This document shows positions 63,004-64,000 of a stretch of 64,000 nt of DNA, piece by piece. Below the pieces are notes generated by a model. That model had not been told where the DNA came from. It saw only the letters and a list, made by a program, of their open reading frames with translations, and ran no database searches. Both the position numbers and the translations under genes were made by a program. Source of the stretch: JBBEAM01 sp040882845 (GTDB lineage Bacteria > Pseudomonadota > Alphaproteobacteria > Kiloniellales > DSM-21159); contig JBBEAM010000009.1 in the NCBI GenBank assembly GCA_040882845.1, positions 540,489 through 604,488 of the forward strand, given 5' to 3'. Positions within the stretch are counted from its first letter, which is position 1; every line of letters begins with the position of its first letter.

Positions 63004-63801
63004 TCAGCCGTCGGTAAAGATGTCCGGATTGCGCAGGCTCTCGACATAGGACAGCAGCAGCCGGTAGGTCGTCTCCTGCCTCGGCTCGGCGCCTTCGCCC
63101 TCGCCGGCGACCTCGCGCTGAATCTCGCGCATGATCAGGATCACGCCGCGGCCCTTGTTGTCCTCGCCCTGGAACAGCAGCTGGGAGCCGTCCTCCATCG
63201 CGACGCCTTCCCGCACCATGGCCGGCTCGAAGTTCTGGTCGCGCAGGCGGGTGCGCAGCAGCGCCGCCTTGGTGTTGAAGTCGGCGGCCGAAAAGTCGGG
63301 CGTGATGTCGGTGCCCCAGACCACCTTGACCTCGATCAGGCGCTGCGAGGAGTAACCGAAGATGTAGGACACGATGGCGAGATGGTCGGCGACCTGGGCG
63401 CTGAAGCGGTCGGTCGCGATTTGCAGGACCTTGGTCTTCTGCCGCTCGTTGTTCTGCACCCGCACGCCGTCGGCGCCGATACCGAAGTCTGTGGCGATGG
63501 CCTGACGCACCTCTTCCTCGGTCATGCCGAATTCGGCGCTGCGGTAGCCGTTGATCTGGGCTTCCGCTTCCGCAGCCTCGCTTCCGCCGGAGGCAATCTC
63601 CGGAGTCAGGCCAGCCTGGGGAAGCAGCTTGTCGCGGAACGCGAAGGCCAGGCCGGCGGCAATCGCCAGCAGGACCACCAGCGCCAGGATCCACACTTTT
63701 CCACTGCTGTGGCGCGGCGGCGGGCTGATTTGGCCATGGCGTTCGAAGCTTGGATGGCGTTCACGCCGGTCATCTTGATGCGAGCTGGATTCGGCCGTCA
63801 T
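63004..63801 (-). CDS. Membrane-anchored hypothetical protein
   Basis: A 265-residue protein from the ATG at 63801 (an earlier start to 63846 is not supported). A charged N-terminus of 34 residues is followed by one membrane helix (VWILALVVLLAIAAGLAFAF), so the rest is periplasmic or extracytoplasmic. The soluble part contains SAEFGMTEEEVRQAIATDFG, a repeat-like motif seen in secreted proteins that follow the SmpA/FGM pattern, and IVSYIFGYSSQRLIEVKVVWG. The C-terminus ends NPDIFTDG. No enzyme motif is visible. It is convergent with cphA, 15 bp away. Confidence 0.65.
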   Translation of the reverse strand: MTAESSSHQDDRRERHPSFERHGQISPPPRHSSGKVWILALVVLLAIAAGLAFAFRDKLLPQAGLTPEIASGGSEAAEAEAQINGYRSAEFGMTEEEVRQAIATDFGIGADGVRVQNNERQKTKVLQIATDRFSAQVADHLAIVSYIFGYSSQRLIEVKVVWGTDITPDFSAADFNTKAALLRTRLRDQNFEPAMVREGVAMEDGSQLLFQGEDNKGRGVILIMREIQREVAGEGEGAEPRQETTYRLLLSYVESLRNPDIFTDG

Positions 63802-63944
63802 TTTTCGCCTTATCTTTTTGCGATTGCCCGGTGATGTCTGCAGCAATGCAGTGGCATTGAATTAGCAGGTCTGGGGGAGTGGCGGAAAGACCTTTCTTGC
63901 AACCTACGCCTGCCCTGCACGCGTGTCCCCGCCTCCAGGAATGC

Positions 63945-63970
63945 GACGGGCGCCCCAAGGGGCGCCCGTC
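63945..63970. terminator. Strong terminator-like inverted repeat near the right end
   Basis: A perfect 12-bp arm (GACGGGCGCCCC, 63945-63956) with GGGGCGCCCGTC (63959-63970) around only two bases. On the plus strand it is followed by GTTGTTT. Its owner is unclear; it may end a gene beyond the window. The 143 bp between the hypothetical protein start and this repeat hold no gene. Confidence 0.5.
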
Positions 63971-64000
63971 CGTTGTTTGGCGGTTGTGGTCGTCCCGGGC

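Overview
The window reads as a chromosomal segment of a high-GC alphaproteobacterium, most likely a marine or halotolerant Rhodospirillales-type heterotroph. The grounds are the aapJQMP amino-acid ABC operon, a ChvG/ChvI-like two-component pair, a CIRCE-controlled groESL operon, strong GC3 bias nearly throughout, and genes for methylated or marine osmolytes (DMSP-lyase-like cupin, dimethylglycine/sarcosine dehydrogenase, stachydrine-type demethylase family). No plasmid, prophage, IS element, CRISPR array or rRNA operon was seen. One tRNA gene, tRNA-Val(GAC), is present.

Layout. 0-5.7 kb: a partial M24 peptidase, a TauD-type dioxygenase, an internally deleted glutathione transferase remnant, a PAS histidine kinase, a membrane-anchored ATP-grasp protein, and a 48-residue CxxC small protein. 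5.7-12.7 kb: tRNA-Val, an N-formylglutamate amidohydrolase-like gene, a GNAT acetyltransferase, an ankyrin protein, a class V aminotransferase, a secreted protein paired with a CHASE2 adenylate cyclase, and a universal stress protein. 12.7-16.5 kb: a MaoC hydratase / CaiB CoA-transferase / acyl-CoA dehydrogenase operon and a methyltransferase. 16.55-20.7 kb: an AT-richer island holding one 1303-residue STAND-like NTPase, a likely anti-phage defence protein. 20.7-26 kb: dgcA-dgcN (D-glutamate catabolism), divergent from a gamma-glutamyltransferase-like and a MATE gene. 26.2-29.3 kb: lipoprotein, response regulator and sensor kinase. 29.6-33.6 kb: a polyamine ABC transporter operon. 33.8-43.9 kb: OmpA-like, dusA, PCu(A)C copper chaperone, HD hydrolase, dimethylglycine/sarcosine dehydrogenase, APC permease, a fused phosphotransferase/P-loop kinase, a Zn alcohol dehydrogenase and an EamA exporter. 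44-46 kb: groESL with CIRCE. 46.9-51.2 kb: aapJQMP. 51.7-60.2 kb: a flavin oxidoreductase/aminotransferase pair, a YihY membrane protein, a Kef-type antiporter, a PP-loop ATPase and a DMSP-lyase-like cupin. 60.2-63.8 kb: a cyanophycin synthetase homologue and a membrane-anchored hypothetical protein.

How it fits together. Most of the segment handles nitrogen-rich solutes: amino acids (aap), polyamines (pot), D-glutamate (dgcN/dgcA), N-formylglutamate, methylated glycines, and possibly storage as cyanophycin. The clearest foreign element is the solitary NTPase gene. It has low GC, its own AT-rich leader with two palindromes and an overlapping upstream mini-ORF, and core metabolic genes on both sides. 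It is the best candidate for an undescribed defence system, and assigning it rests on homology searches that I could not run.
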